Shown here piece after piece: positions 8,991-18,740 of a DNA stretch of 64,000 bases. Source of the DNA: Haladaptatus cibarius D43 (GTDB lineage Archaea; Halobacteriota; Halobacteria; Halobacteriales; Haladaptataceae); assembly GCF_000710615.1 (NCBI RefSeq), contig NZ_JDTH01000001.1:186001-250000 (forward strand). Direction: 5' to 3'. Within the stretch, counting starts at the first letter, position 1, and each line of letters begins with the position of its first letter. A program made the position numbers and the translations under genes. The notes under the pieces are model-generated. The model saw nothing but the letters and a program-made list of their open reading frames with translations. It made no database searches and was not told the origin of the DNA.

Positions 8991-9107
8991 TTACAGTCGT
9001 GATTCCTTGTCTGGGGATATTCGACTGCGAATTGCCGGTCAAACAGGAGAACAAACGCTCGCCTCTCGGTACAATACTGCTGAAAAATCAAACCGCAGAA
9101 TCCCGAT

Positions 9108-10520
9108 TCAGTCAGCCGTGACTTCTTCGGCCTGCTCTTCAGGATAGTACTCTTCGATGTACTCCTCGTCGATACGGTTGAGTTCCTCTTTCGGCAGCAT
9201 CGAAAGAAGGTCCCAGCCAATCGTCAGCGTCTCTTCGATGGTTCGGTTCGTCTCGAAGCCTTGGTCGATGAACTCCTTCTCGAAGCGGTCTGCGAAGTCG
9301 AGGTACTGGTTGTCACGTTCGCTCAGTGCTTCACGACCGACGATGTTCACGAGGTCACGAAGGTCTTCACCCTGTGCGTACGCGGCGTACATCTGGTCGG
9401 ACACACCGGAGTGGTCTGCACGGGTGAGGCCCTCACCGATACCGTCGTCCATCAGGCGCGACAGCGACGGAAGCGGGTTGATTGGTGGCTGAATACCCTG
9501 CGAGTTCAGGTCACGGTCGATGTAAATCTGACCCTCGGTAATGTAACCGGTCAGGTCAGGAATCGGGTGCGTGTCGTCGTCGCCGGGCATCGTGAGAATC
9601 GGAATCTGGGTAACAGACCCTTCACGGCCTTCGATACGACCTGCGCGCTCGTACAACTGCGCAAGGTCAGTGTACATGTAACCGGGGTATCCACGACGGC
9701 CCGGAACCTCTTCACGCGCGGCACCGATTTCTCGCAGTGCCTCACAGTAGTTCGTCATGTCCGTCAGAATAACCAGCACGTGGTAATCCTTGTCGAACGC
9801 GAGGTACTCTGCCGTGGTGAGTGCGAGACGCGGCGTGACCGTCCGCTCGACTGCGGGGTCGTCCGCGAGATTCATGAAGACGACGGAGCGTTCCAGCGCA
9901 CCGGTTCGCTCGAAGTCCTCCATGAACTCGTTCGCCTCTTCGGCGGTGATTCCCATCGCGCCGAAGACAACTGCGAACTCGCTTCCTTCGTCGTCGTCGC
10001 TCTCGTCGTCTTCCGGCACACTTGCCTGTCGCGCAATCTGAAGCGCGAGTTCGTTGTGTGGCAGACCGGACGCCGAGAAGATAGGCAGTTTCTGTCCACG
10101 AACCAGCGTGTTCATGCCGTCGATGGCGGACACACCGGACTGGATGAACTCTTCGGGGTACTCGCGGGCGTACGGATTGATAGCCGCACCGACGATGTCA
10201 CGTCGTTCGTCCGGAACGATTTCCGGGCCGCCGTCGATTGGATTCCCGGAACCGTCGAGCACACGCCCAAGGAGTTCTTCCGTGACGGGCATCTTCATCG
10301 TCTCGCCGAGGAATCGAACCGAAGACTGTCGGTCGATACCTTCGGTTCCCTCGAACACCTGAATCGAGACGAGACCGTCGCTCGATTCGAGCACCTGTCC
10401 GCGCAGTGTGTCGCCTTCAGGCGTCTCGATTTCGACCATTTCGTCGTATCCGATTGGCTCGTCAACCTCGGCGAACACCAGCGGGCCGCTGATTTCCGTA
10501 ATTGTCTGGTATTCTTTCAT
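9108..10520 (-). CDS. atpB: A-type ATP synthase subunit B
   Basis: The regulatory, non-catalytic head subunit (470 residues) that alternates with subunit A in the A3B3 hexamer. It starts [20 protein letters not shown], has the [19 protein letters not shown] segment (about 139-157) where catalytic subunits carry a P-loop, and ends in an acidic tail. As expected for subunit B, no Walker A lysine motif is present. The start ATG shares its first base with the TAA stop of atpA, which supports the chosen start and coupled translation. An in-frame extension upstream would run deep into atpA and is rejected. Confidence 0.96.
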   Translation of the reverse strand: MKEYQTITEISGPLVFAEVDEPIGYDEMVEIETPEGDTLRGQVLESSDGLVSIQVFEGTEGIDRQSSVRFLGETMKMPVTEELLGRVLDGSGNPIDGGPEIVPDERRDIVGAAINPYAREYPEEFIQSGVSAIDGMNTLVRGQKLPIFSASGLPHNELALQIARQASVPEDDESDDDEGSEFAVVFGAMGITAEEANEFMEDFERTGALERSVVFMNLADDPAVERTVTPRLALTTAEYLAFDKDYHVLVILTDMTNYCEALREIGAAREEVPGRRGYPGYMYTDLAQLYERAGRIEGREGSVTQIPILTMPGDDDTHPIPDLTGYITEGQIYIDRDLNSQGIQPPINPLPSLSRLMDDGIGEGLTRADHSGVSDQMYAAYAQGEDLRDLVNIVGREALSERDNQYLDFADRFEKEFIDQGFETNRTIEETLTIGWDLLSMLPKEELNRIDEEYIEEYYPEEQAEEVTAD

Positions 10521-12280
10521 TAGTATTTCTCCCTGAGCTGTTCGGTCATGCTTTCTTCGACTTCGCTGATGAAGCCTTCCCACTCCTCGGCCGTTCCCAT
10601 CCGGTTCAGACGAGGTGCGGCGTCGATAGCCGTGATTTCTTCAACGGGGACGCCCGCTTCGAGTGCGGCAAACGCTTCCTCGTTGAAGGTCTGAATGGCT
10701 TCGAGCATTCGGTAAGTCTTCTCCGGCGCACAGAACATGTCCACGTCGTGGAATGCGTTCTGCTGGAGCCATCCCTCACGCAGGTAGCGTGCGACTTCGA
10801 GCGTGAGCTGCTGGTCTTCCGGTAGTGCGTCCTTACCGACGAGCTGGACAATCTCTTGGAGTTCGTCCTCCTCGTCAAGCACGTCAACTGCCCACTGGCG
10901 CTTCTCCGGGAAGTCCGGCTCGACGTTCTGTTCGTACCACGGGTCGAGCTGGTCCTTGTAAAGCGAGTACGACTCGTTCCAGTTGATCGACGGGAAGTGC
11001 CGTCGTTCTGCAAGGTCGGCGTCTAGTGCCCAGAAGGTCTTCACGATACGCAGGGTGTTCTGCGTGACCGGCTCGGAGAAGTCGCCGCCGGGTGGCGACA
11101 CTGCCCCGATAACCGACACTGAACCCTCCGTGCCGTTGATGTTCTCGAATTTGCCTGCGCGCTCGTAGAACTCTGCGAGACGGGCGGCGAGGTACGCCGG
11201 GTACCCCTCTTCGCCGGGCATCTCTTCGAGACGCGAGGAAATTTCACGCATTGCCTCTGCCCACCGCGAGGTGGAGTCGGCCATCAGCGCAACGTCGTAT
11301 CCCATGTCGCGGTAGTACTCCGCGATGGTGACTCCCGTGTAAATGCACGACTCTCGTGCGGCCACGGGCATGTTCGACGTATTCGCAATGAGGCACGTCC
11401 GCGACATCAGCGGTTTGCCGGTACGCGGGTCTTCGAGTTCCGGGAAGTCCTCGATAACTTCCGTCATCTCGTTTCCGCGCTCACCACAGCCGACGTAGAC
11501 GACGATGTCCGCGTCCGCCCACTTTGCGAGCGAGTGCTGGGTCACCGTTTTCCCGGAGCCGAACGGCCCCGGAATCGCGGCGGTACCACCCTTTGCGATT
11601 GGGAACAGGCCGTCGAGAATACGCTGACCGGACACGAGCGGCGTCCGAGGCGTCTGCTTATCGACGGATGGGCGCGGTTCACGAACCGGCCACTCCTGTT
11701 GCATCTGGACTTCTTCGCCGTTGTCGAGTTCGACGACGGTGTCCGTGACGGCGTAGTTGCCATCTTCGATGGAGACAACTTCGCCACCTTCGTAGTCCGG
11801 CGGCACCATCACTTTGTGGTCGATGCTCTCGGTTTCGGGAACGATTCCGACGACGTCGCCGGGTTCGACCTCGTCACCTGCTTTGACTTCGGGGTTGAAC
11901 TCCCAGGTCTTCTCCTGGTCGATACCGGGTGCGTCAACACCGCGGTCGAGGAACGCGCCCATTTTGTCTTCGAGCACGTCGAGCGGGCGCTGGACACCAT
12001 CGTAGATGGAGTACAGCATGCCCGGCCCGAGGTCAACGGAAAGTGGTTCGCCCGTGTTCTCGACGGGTCCGCCGGGTGCGACGTTCGAGGTTTCTTCGTA
12101 CACCTGAATCGTCGTCTGATTGCCTTCGATTTCGATAACCTCGCCCATGAGCCCTTCTTCACCGACGTACACAACGTCGTTCATCCGGGCACCGAGGTCC
12201 GTGGCGGTCACGACCGGACCACTCACGCTCTGAATGACGCCGTCCTCACGGACGACGTCGCTGTCTGTTGCCTGGCTCAT
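10520..12280 (-). CDS. atpA: A-type ATP synthase subunit A (catalytic)
   Basis: The catalytic nucleotide-binding subunit of the archaeal ATP synthase (586 residues). The P-loop GPFGSGKT is at residues 238-245, in the GPFGSGKT form typical of A/V-type enzymes. The non-homologous region specific to subunit A lies between about 115 and 200. The segment [16 protein letters not shown] near 330 is the conserved region of the nucleotide site. No intein interrupts it. Start overlaps the atpF stop by four bases. Confidence 0.97.
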   Translation of the reverse strand: MSQATDSDVVREDGVIQSVSGPVVTATDLGARMNDVVYVGEEGLMGEVIEIEGNQTTIQVYEETSNVAPGGPVENTGEPLSVDLGPGMLYSIYDGVQRPLDVLEDKMGAFLDRGVDAPGIDQEKTWEFNPEVKAGDEVEPGDVVGIVPETESIDHKVMVPPDYEGGEVVSIEDGNYAVTDTVVELDNGEEVQMQQEWPVREPRPSVDKQTPRTPLVSGQRILDGLFPIAKGGTAAIPGPFGSGKTVTQHSLAKWADADIVVYVGCGERGNEMTEVIEDFPELEDPRTGKPLMSRTCLIANTSNMPVAARESCIYTGVTIAEYYRDMGYDVALMADSTSRWAEAMREISSRLEEMPGEEGYPAYLAARLAEFYERAGKFENINGTEGSVSVIGAVSPPGGDFSEPVTQNTLRIVKTFWALDADLAERRHFPSINWNESYSLYKDQLDPWYEQNVEPDFPEKRQWAVDVLDEEDELQEIVQLVGKDALPEDQQLTLEVARYLREGWLQQNAFHDVDMFCAPEKTYRMLEAIQTFNEEAFAALEAGVPVEEITAIDAAPRLNRMGTAEEWEGFISEVEESMTEQLREKY

Positions 12281-12618
12281 TCGTTATCACCTTGTTCGTC
12301 TTCGTCCATAAGGTCGATACCGATTGCGCGCTTGATTTTGTCGCGGAGTCCGCCGCTTCCCGCGCCACCACCCAGCGTCACGAGGGTGGGTTCCACGCTC
12401 GTCTCGACGTCGTTCCTGACGTTTCGAGAGAGGTGTCCAAGGTCGTCGTCGTGCATCACGATGATGCCTACGTCGTCGTCAGTCAATATCTGAGAAACAG
12501 CGTCGTCCAACTCCGCGTCCTTTTCGTCGTCCGGAACGTTTGCGAACTTCCGAACCCCTGCGAGTCGGAACCCGGTCGTAAAGTCCGGACTTCCGATAAC
12601 GGCGATTTCCTGGCTCAT
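12277..12618 (-). CDS. atpF: A-type ATP synthase subunit F
   Basis: A 113-residue central stalk subunit that binds subunit D and the head. It begins [21 protein letters not shown], the typical Rossmann-like first strand of subunit F, continues with [17 protein letters not shown], and ends in a flexible acidic helix. The start was set at the Met that overlaps the atpC stop by four bases; upstream in-frame residues are Arg-rich and belong to the atpC shadow. Confidence 0.94.
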   Translation of the reverse strand: MSQEIAVIGSPDFTTGFRLAGVRKFANVPDDEKDAELDDAVSQILTDDDVGIIVMHDDDLGHLSRNVRNDVETSVEPTLVTLGGGAGSGGLRDKIKRAIGIDLMDEDEQGDNE

Positions 12619-13670
12619 AGTATCACCAGTTCGTCTTCGATTTCGTCTTCGGACAGTCCTGCTTCGCGTCCGCGTGCGATGGCACGGATGTTGTCCACTT
12701 CCTTCTGTTTTGCGAGTATGTACGCGAGCACGGGACACACCGACAGCGGGAATACGTGCGACAGATGGTCGGAGTATTCGAGCAGCGCCGCGTCGAGGGC
12801 GTGCTCGAACCGGATGAGGCTGTCGGCGCGCTCCAGTTCGTCGAGTGCTTCGTCTAGGTCGCTCCCGTACGTGCTCTCTCGAACTCGGCTGATCAGTTCG
12901 TCCGTGTTCCCGGCGAGCTGTGACAGCTCCGCGGCCTTGAACAAGCGCCCGCCCGAAATGAAGTATTCCGAGGGGTCGATGTCCGCACCGCTTCGGCTGA
13001 TTCGCAGGGCGTTTCGGATGTTCCGGAAGTCGATTTCCGCTTGCAGAAATTCGACGTACAACTGGGTTGCACGGTTTTCCGTCTCCGTGACGCCTTCCAT
13101 CAGTCCTTCGTAGTACGCGCGGTCAACCGCGTTCTCCAGCGGAATCAGCAGACCGGTGGAGTCGTAATCCTCGTATGCGGCTTCGAGGTGGTCGCCGAAA
13201 ATCGTTCCGTGGAGCATTTCGACAACGTCTTCGATTGCTCCCGCGTCGGCCAATCGGTCGAGAAACGACCGTTCGAACTCGCCTGCGTGAATCAGGTCGT
13301 CACGAACCGACTGGCTGTCTGCGTCCGCGTAGATGCCGCGAAGCACCGTTTTGACGTTCCACGCGTCGAATTTTCGCAGGTATCGCGCGATAAGGGTGTA
13401 CAACTTCCCGCCGGACCAATCCAGCAGGTCGTCGAAGTGTTTGGCAAGGTTGCGATTGAGTGCGTACTCCACGAGGTCGACACCGTCGTAGCGCGCACCG
13501 AGTGCGTTAACTTCGGATTCGTACTCCGTCTCCTCCATGTAGCGGGCGATTTCACCCGGCCCCATTCGGAGCAGTTTCCGATAATCCTCGTCGTCGAACA
13601 GCGCGGCTCGTCGTGCCCGGACGCGGGCGTTGACGTACTCGTAGTTCGATGTTCCGTCTGCTGTGCTCAT
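12615..13670 (-). CDS. atpC: A-type ATP synthase subunit C
   Basis: The funnel-shaped socket (V-type subunit d homologue) that links the central shaft to the membrane c-ring; 351 residues, almost all helical. It contains YEYVNARVRARRAALF near the start and three repeated helical units, with NVKTVLRGIYADADSQSV near 116 typical of the family. The start is the Met that overlaps atpE by four bases; the residues before it in frame belong to atpE DNA. Confidence 0.94.
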   Translation of the reverse strand: MSTADGTSNYEYVNARVRARRAALFDDEDYRKLLRMGPGEIARYMEETEYESEVNALGARYDGVDLVEYALNRNLAKHFDDLLDWSGGKLYTLIARYLRKFDAWNVKTVLRGIYADADSQSVRDDLIHAGEFERSFLDRLADAGAIEDVVEMLHGTIFGDHLEAAYEDYDSTGLLIPLENAVDRAYYEGLMEGVTETENRATQLYVEFLQAEIDFRNIRNALRISRSGADIDPSEYFISGGRLFKAAELSQLAGNTDELISRVRESTYGSDLDEALDELERADSLIRFEHALDAALLEYSDHLSHVFPLSVCPVLAYILAKQKEVDNIRAIARGREAGLSEDEIEDELVIL

Positions 13671-14248
13671 TGCTCGAACAACCGCGAACTGATTGCTTGG
13701 AGGTTGTCCTCCCACACGTCTTCGAGTATCGAATCGAACGTGTTGTTCACGCGAACGCGGGACGCCTCGCTCTCGGCGACGATGCCGCCGAGGCAGTCGT
13801 ATTCGCCCGCGTACTCGAAGCCATCGTAGTCCGTAACAACGTCGGTGAGCAGTTCTTCGTCGTCGGCTCGTCCGTAGATTCGGACGGTGTTGCCGGAGTC
13901 GAACTCCTCCGCTGCCGCATCAAGCAGTGTGCGCGTCAGTTCTTCGCGGTCGTCACCGTCAAGGGTGGCGATTTCTTCTTCCACGTCGGAACGAACGTCT
14001 TGCAGGACGTCCCGGCGGGCTTCCAGTCGCTTCTGCTTGGCTTCGAGTTTCGCGCTGGAGAGCTTCTGCTCTCGTTCTCGCTCGATTTGGCTCTCGATTT
14101 CGCGCTCTTTCGCCGCGAGAATCTCCTCGGCGTCCGACTCCGCCTCAGCGATTATCTCGTCCGCGCGGGTTTCTCCTTCCGCACGAATCTGTTCCGCACG
14201 CTCGCGGGCCTCGTTTCGAATATCCTCAACTACCGTTTCCAGGCTCAT
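13667..14248 (-). CDS. atpE: A-type ATP synthase subunit E
   Basis: Peripheral stalk subunit of 193 residues. The N-terminal 105 residues are a long charged helix (many Glu, Arg and Ala, such as IRNEARERAEQIRAEG) that pairs with subunit H in the stator, and the C-terminal globular domain binds the head. Lies between atpK and atpC and overlaps atpC by four bases. Confidence 0.95.
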   Translation of the reverse strand: MSLETVVEDIRNEARERAEQIRAEGETRADEIIAEAESDAEEILAAKEREIESQIEREREQKLSSAKLEAKQKRLEARRDVLQDVRSDVEEEIATLDGDDREELTRTLLDAAAEEFDSGNTVRIYGRADDEELLTDVVTDYDGFEYAGEYDCLGGIVAESEASRVRVNNTFDSILEDVWEDNLQAISSRLFEQ

Positions 14249-14269
14249 TTGATAAGAGGGAAAGGGGGT

Positions 14270-14554
14270 TTAGTTCGGAACGACGAACACGACGACGAGC
14301 GCCAGAATGACGAGCGTCTCCGGCAGAACCGTCAAGATGAGTCCCGTACCGAACAGGTCCTGGTCTTCCGTGACAGCGCCGACCGCGGCGGCACCGATAC
14401 CACGTTCTGCGTATCCTGCGCCGAGTGCGGCCATACCGACTGCGAGTGCAGCAGCGGCCTTGTTTGGAATTGCTGGTGCATTGCCACCCTGTGCGGCGCC
14501 ATCCTGTGCAAGCAGTACAGCTGCGTCAACGAATGCGAGTATGAATTCGAACAT
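14270..14554 (-). CDS. atpK: A-type ATP synthase subunit K (c-ring)
   Basis: Membrane rotor subunit of 94 residues. Two transmembrane hairpin helices at about 33-58 and 67-92; Glu79 in VLPETLVILAL is the ion-carrying carboxylate. A hydrophobic N-terminal segment ending in a short polar, Gly/Gln-rich stretch (residues 1-25) precedes the hairpin, as in several haloarchaeal K subunits. Only one hairpin is present, so each c-ring subunit carries one ion site. It sits alone between gaps of about 194 and 21 bases, consistent with extra transcripts for this highly needed subunit. Confidence 0.94.
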   Translation of the reverse strand: MFEFILAFVDAAVLLAQDGAAQGGNAPAIPNKAAAALAVGMAALGAGYAERGIGAAAVGAVTEDQDLFGTGLILTVLPETLVILALVVVFVVPN

Positions 14555-14748
14555 TGGTTTAGTCCTTTGTGGCTCTATAGCCTAACAAGTCGTAGTTCGA
14601 GTCACTGGATTCTTAAAACTTCCCAAAGCGTTTCGTCGCATTTGCTCGTATCGCGGGCTGTACCTGCTAAATCATGGTACCAAATGCCAGTGTCGAGAGA
14701 TGACCGAGGCCGAGTCGGCCGTGAAAAACGAAAAGCGAGGTTTCAGCG

Positions 14749-16908
14749 TCAGTCCTGCGTCGTGTGCGTCCGCTCGTAGCCGAAGGGTTCGTACTCTTCG
14801 CCGCCGCCCTGATAGAACTTGCCGAAGAACTCGACGTATTCGAGACGCACGGCCTGCAGTCCTGCACTCGTGACACCGAGCGCCAGCACCAGCAGGTGAC
14901 CGACAACGAGGATGAGCAATCCGACCAGCACGCCCGCGATGCCCGAATGCATCAGACCGGGGAAGACGATGCTTGCACCCTCGTAGTGGCTCATTACGTA
15001 GTCCGCGTTGTAGGTGAGCATGAAGTGCCATTCTCCGTGGTGTTCGTACGCACCGAAGAACAGCAGGTTGATGACGAACGCCATTCCCGCCTTCGCCAGC
15101 AGCACTGCGGCGATACGAGTGTAGGAGATAACGTCCGACAGCGATTTCAGGCTCTCCAGCGCGCCGATGAGTGCACCGGGGCCGCCCAATTCGGAGACTT
15201 CACCGGCAATCATCAGCACGAAGCCGACTGCGGTGATGCCGAGTGCAATCGGTCCGACCGATGCTGGGAAGCCAGCAAAGCCGAGCGCGAACGGACTTCC
15301 GTTGAACACCTCAAACAGGAACGGGGGCTTTGGCCCCATCATCTGCTTGCTGAAAATCCACACCCAGACGCCGAGCATGAGGATAATCCACGACCCCTTG
15401 TGGAGCAGTGCATCCTTGAATCCGTGCGAGAGTTCCTCGAAAAACCCAAACAGGTAGCCGAGCGTGAGGTGTGCAAGTCCGATGAGTAGGCTCAGCACGA
15501 GCCACGTACTCGCGTACTCAGCGTTTGCGGGCTGAAGTCCCTTCTTCATCGGTGGTCCCATCTCGCCGAACACTACCTCGCCGAGGATGTGTAACCCGAA
15601 GATTTCGCCGTACAACACGCCGAAAATCGCGGTGAACAGGCCTGACCACAGCGCGATGCCACCAAGGCTTTTCAGTGCGAGACTGTCTACCTTCGTGTAG
15701 AGTGTGTATCCGAGCGCGAGGTACAGCAGTCCGTATCCGAGGTCACCGATCATGAACCCGAAGAAAATCGGGAACGTGAGGAACAGGATGACCGACGGGT
15801 CGAACTCGAAGTAGCGCGGTCGATTGATGGTTTCGACAAGCAGTTCGAACGGTTTGACTGGGCCGGGGTTGTCTTGCACGACCGGCGGTTGTTCGTCGTC
15901 GTCAACGACGTGGCCACCGTCGGTTGTCGCGACTTCTTCCGCCTCTTCAGTGACGGTGTGCGGGTGGCCTTCCTCGTAGTCGGCGCGACGGAGTTCGTCC
16001 ACTTCGACGTGGTCGCCGACCGTCGCGTCGAGGTCGCTCGCCAGTTTGTTGTACTTCTCGGTCGGAATCCATCCTTCGGCGATGAAGGCGTTTTCCGTCG
16101 TCGCAAACTGAAGCGGTGCTTCCGCCTTCTGCACCTCGATGCTGAGTTTCTCTTCCGCGGCGAGGAGGAATCCAGCACCGTCGAGTTTCACGTCGTGCAG
16201 TTCGTTTTCGACGCCATCGAGTTTCGATTCGAGCTTCTGGCGTTCGTGTCGAAGCTCCGAGACGTACTCTTCCGGACTGTCGGAGGCGTCCGGAACGTCG
16301 AACGATGCGAAATCGACGCCGACGAGCGCGTCGTCTAGCGCGTCTTCGTCCGCATCGTTCGCCGGGTACGCGAAGATGGCGACGGTTCCGCCGCCGGTGA
16401 ACAGTTCGAACTCTTGGATGTCGTCTGCATTGCGCAGCGTTTGCTCGATTTCGTCCGTGTTCCCTTCACCGACTGCGACTTGGAGGCTGTCGTAGCCCGA
16501 CAGCAGGTCTAAGTCGATGCCGAGTTCCGCGAACGGTTCCATCGAGTCGATGCGGTCTTCGACGTTTCGGAGTTCGTCCTGCAGCTCGTTTTGCTTGTCG
16601 TCGAGCGTGTTGACCTTCGTTCGGATGTCTTCCAGTTCGTCGTCTAGCGCGTCGTCGGTGACGATTCGCTGTGGCCCTGCGTCTTCGTCTTGCACATCGA
16701 GGATGCTCTCGATGGAACGAATCGTGACGAGTTTGTCGGACACCTCTTCTGCGCCCTCGGTCGGGTTGCCGGGTTCGAATCCTTTCCACGACCCATCGTA
16801 GTTCGACAGATGAACGAGATTCAGTTCGTGAATCGTCTCGATGACGTCGGACATAACGTCCCGTGACCCCGTCACCGAAACCTTGCTCATTTGCTCAGGT
16901 CTGAGCAT
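14749..16908 (-). CDS. atpI: A-type ATP synthase subunit I (a)
   Basis: The stator membrane subunit that forms the ion half-channels against the c-ring (719 residues). The first 330 residues are cytoplasmic with coiled-coil stretches (for example the NTLDDKQNELQDELRNVEDR region near 138) that contact the peripheral stalks. The second half has about eight membrane helices, including a conserved segment near SVSLSYTRIAA-type position, here SDVISYTRIAAVLLAKAG. Start overlaps the subunit H gene by 14 bases. Confidence 0.95.
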   Translation of the reverse strand: MLRPEQMSKVSVTGSRDVMSDVIETIHELNLVHLSNYDGSWKGFEPGNPTEGAEEVSDKLVTIRSIESILDVQDEDAGPQRIVTDDALDDELEDIRTKVNTLDDKQNELQDELRNVEDRIDSMEPFAELGIDLDLLSGYDSLQVAVGEGNTDEIEQTLRNADDIQEFELFTGGGTVAIFAYPANDADEDALDDALVGVDFASFDVPDASDSPEEYVSELRHERQKLESKLDGVENELHDVKLDGAGFLLAAEEKLSIEVQKAEAPLQFATTENAFIAEGWIPTEKYNKLASDLDATVGDHVEVDELRRADYEEGHPHTVTEEAEEVATTDGGHVVDDDEQPPVVQDNPGPVKPFELLVETINRPRYFEFDPSVILFLTFPIFFGFMIGDLGYGLLYLALGYTLYTKVDSLALKSLGGIALWSGLFTAIFGVLYGEIFGLHILGEVVFGEMGPPMKKGLQPANAEYASTWLVLSLLIGLAHLTLGYLFGFFEELSHGFKDALLHKGSWIILMLGVWVWIFSKQMMGPKPPFLFEVFNGSPFALGFAGFPASVGPIALGITAVGFVLMIAGEVSELGGPGALIGALESLKSLSDVISYTRIAAVLLAKAGMAFVINLLFFGAYEHHGEWHFMLTYNADYVMSHYEGASIVFPGLMHSGIAGVLVGLLILVVGHLLVLALGVTSAGLQAVRLEYVEFFGKFYQGGGEEYEPFGYERTHTTQD

Positions 16909-17227
16909 GCACCGCCTCCTTGAACCGGTCGAGGACGAACTCTTTCGTGTCCTCTACGTTCTCTTGTGCGCGCGATTCGAGTTGTTTGCGTTCTTGCTCA
17001 CCCGCCGCGAGCAGTTCTTCGCGTTCGGATTCGATTTCCGCGCGCGCCTCTTCCAAACGCTTTTCTTCCAATTCTGTGGCCTCTTTTTCGGCTTCTTCGC
17101 GGATTTCCTCAGCCGTCTTTCGCGCCTCAGAAATCCGCTGTTCGCGGTCTTCTTTGGCTTCCGCGACGATTTCGTCAGCCTCTTCTTCGGCCTCCGTTAT
17201 TCGTTCGAGAACCTCTGGCCTCGGCAT
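16895..17227 (-). CDS. ahaH: A-type ATP synthase subunit H
   Basis: A 110-residue peripheral stalk coiled coil, first gene of the ATP synthase set. The whole protein is charged heptad-like helix (ERITEAEEEADEIVAEAKED near the start), the partner of subunit E in the stator stalk. Position directly before atpI and the 14-base overlap support the call; the sequence itself is low in complexity, so position carries much of the weight. Confidence 0.88.
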   Translation of the reverse strand: MPRPEVLERITEAEEEADEIVAEAKEDREQRISEARKTAEEIREEAEKEATELEEKRLEEARAEIESEREELLAAGEQERKQLESRAQENVEDTKEFVLDRFKEAVHAQT

Positions 17228-17443
17228 ATACTGTAATCACGCGGAAGGTTACTCTGGCGGCTATAAACTACTTGCGGAACCAAGCGCACGACGAGTGAAA
17301 CGAGTCGTAAGCGATAGGCGGCCCGACTAACCGGGAGAACTGCAATCTAAACAACCCATACGAATCGGCAGGCCAATCAACCGCCAGAGGACCAGCACAC
17401 CCTCCGTGAGCGAGGAGCAACGCGACGAGCGAGCGGACCGACG

Positions 17444-17475
17444 AATCCCTCGAAGGAGCGTCGAAGACGCGACTG
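17444..17475 (+). repeat. 32-base dispersed repeat, copy 1
   Basis: Identical over 32 bases to the reverse complement of 40881-40912. Its core reads CCCTCGAAGGAGCGTCGAAG. Both copies lie in spacers upstream of a plus-strand gene. Confidence 0.85.
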
Positions 17476-17496
17476 AGGGGGTGAGGAGGTTTTTGA

Positions 17497-17577
17497 CCCA
17501 CCTTTTTCTAGGGAGTTCGACCAAAGAGTGGCGCGAATCGCGCCACTTTTCGGCTCACGACCGCAGAAAAAGGTGGG
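17497..17577 (+). repeat. nested inverted repeat (13-base outer, 10-base inner arms)
   Basis: Outer arms CCCACCTTTTTCT and AGAAAAAGGTGGG are perfect complements 55 bases apart. Inside, AGTGGCGCGA and TCGCGCCACT flank a single base. Together they could fold into a long interrupted stem in RNA or DNA. It follows the 32-base repeat by about 20 bases and may be the rest of one composite element. Confidence 0.75.
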
Positions 17578-17610
17578 GATTCATGACTTACCAGTCCCAA
17601 CCGCCGCCTA

Positions 17611-18240
17611 ATGGGTATCCTCGAAAACAAACGTCGCGCACGAATCTTCTACAAATATCTCTCGAAGGTGTACGACACGGTCAATCCGTTCATCTGGAAC
17701 GAAGAGATGCGAACCGAGGCACTGTCGATGCTCGACATCGACGAAGACGACCACGTCTTAGACGTTGGCTGTGGAACCGGTTTCGGAACCGAAGGCCTGC
17801 TCGAACACACGGACAACGTCTACGGACTCGACCAGAGCGTCCACCAACTCGAAAAGGCGTGGGCGAAAATCGGCAAATACGACCCTGTCAGCTTCTACCG
17901 CGGTGACGCAGAACGACTGCCGTTCAAAAACGACTCCTTCGATGTGGTGTGGTCGTCGGGTTCAATCGAATACTGGCCCGACCCAGTCGAAGCACTTCGA
18001 GACATTCGCCGCGTGACGAAACCCGGCGGACAAGTGCTTATCGTCGGCCCGAACTACCCTCGAACCGGCGTCATGCAGAAAGTTGCGGACTCGATAATGC
18101 TCTTTTACGACCGCGAAGAAGCCGACCGAATGTTCCGCGAAGCGGGCTACGAGGACATCCGCCACCGCGAAATGGGGCCGCAGTACGACCCCGACATCGC
18201 CATCACGACCGTCGCGCGCGTGCCTGAAGAACAAAACTGA
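17611..18240 (+). CDS. SAM-dependent methyltransferase (UbiE/MPBQ-like)
   Basis: A 209-residue class I methyltransferase with motif I HVLDVGCGTGFG at residues 48-57, the acidic end of strand 2 in VYGLDQS near 70, and DVVWSSGSIEYWPDP as motif post-II. Similarity in layout is to quinone-ring methyltransferases (2-methyl-6-phytyl-benzoquinone type), which in haloarchaea could act on menaquinone or related prenylated rings. The substrate is inference. No C-terminal membrane anchor is present. It is followed closely by the convergent pilin-like gene. Confidence 0.82.
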   Translation: MGILENKRRARIFYKYLSKVYDTVNPFIWNEEMRTEALSMLDIDEDDHVLDVGCGTGFGTEGLLEHTDNVYGLDQSVHQLEKAWAKIGKYDPVSFYRGDAERLPFKNDSFDVVWSSGSIEYWPDPVEALRDIRRVTKPGGQVLIVGPNYPRTGVMQKVADSIMLFYDREEADRMFREAGYEDIRHREMGPQYDPDIAITTVARVPEEQN

Positions 18241-18248
18241 CCGCCGTT

Positions 18249-18713
18249 TTATTCTGCCGTTGTCTCTACCTCCGTTACGACCGTATCGTCCACGGCGATT
18301 CGAACGACGACTCTGTCCCCCGTTTCGAGAAGTGGTGCGTTCGTCCCTGCAATTCCGAGGCTCGCGGTTTCGCCAGCATCCCACGTTTCGTTCGTCGCGC
18401 TGTTGAACGGCCCAGTCGGGCCGGATTGGAATCCGTGTGCTGAAAAGAACGGAACTGGCGGCTGGTGTTTCAGCGGCGTCCCATCGACGAGGACATGAAC
18501 GGACAGTGATTCGACGGCGAGCGAATCTCCCGCCCGATGAACGAACGTCAAACGGTTCGTGGCGGCATCAGCCGAAACGTCGACGACGGCATACGTCGGT
18601 TCCTGAAGCGAGGTCGATTGCACCGTAACTGCGCCAATTGTCCCCGCGAGGACGAGCGTGACGAGGAGTAAAAGAACCGTTGCGACGACAGGTGAGAGAG
18701 CGCGGTTCGACAC
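18249..18713 (-). CDS. type IV pilin-like protein
   Basis: A 154-residue surface protein. The N-terminus MSNRALSPVVATVLLLLVTL is a class III (prepilin peptidase) signal: basic residue, Ala, then a hydrophobic helix beginning LSPVVATVLLL, as in the haloarchaeal pilin N-terminal family. The mature part is a single strand-rich domain with Asn and Thr typical of glycosylated surface proteins. It is probably processed by PibD and built into a pilus or held in the membrane as a minor pilin. It lies on the same strand, 27 bases downstream of the secreted protein gene. Confidence 0.82.
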   Translation of the reverse strand: MSNRALSPVVATVLLLLVTLVLAGTIGAVTVQSTSLQEPTYAVVDVSADAATNRLTFVHRAGDSLAVESLSVHVLVDGTPLKHQPPVPFFSAHGFQSGPTGPFNSATNETWDAGETASLGIAGTNAPLLETGDRVVVRIAVDDTVVTEVETTAE

Positions 18714-18740
18714 GCACCCGAATGGTTCCGTTTCGCTATT

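Larger units (their letters stand above)
17228..17610. other. divergent spacer with dispersed repeat and nested inverted repeats
   Basis: The region between the divergent ATP synthase set and a methyltransferase gene. It contains one copy of a 32-base repeat (17444-17475), an outer inverted repeat with 13-base arms (17497-17509 and 17565-17577) and an inner one with 10-base arms (17527-17547). Open frames across it are Arg/Ser-rich and lack haloarchaeal protein composition, so I do not call a gene. The atp promoter should lie near 17228-17290. Confidence 0.6.

Noticed and set aside
9261-10523. A 420-codon plus-strand frame over atpB
   Set aside because: Antisense shadow of a conserved ATP synthase gene.
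16740-16790. A GGGTTCGAATC-like stretch resembling a tRNA T-arm
   Set aside because: It lies inside the subunit I coding sequence on the minus strand and no acceptor, D or anticodon stems surround it.
17497-17577. Insertion sequence
   Set aside because: Inverted arms are present but there is no transposase gene and no visible target duplication; kept only as a repeat.
17406-17906. 166-codon frame across the repeat region and into the methyltransferase
   Set aside because: Arg-rich, out of frame with the methyltransferase, and passes through the inverted repeats.
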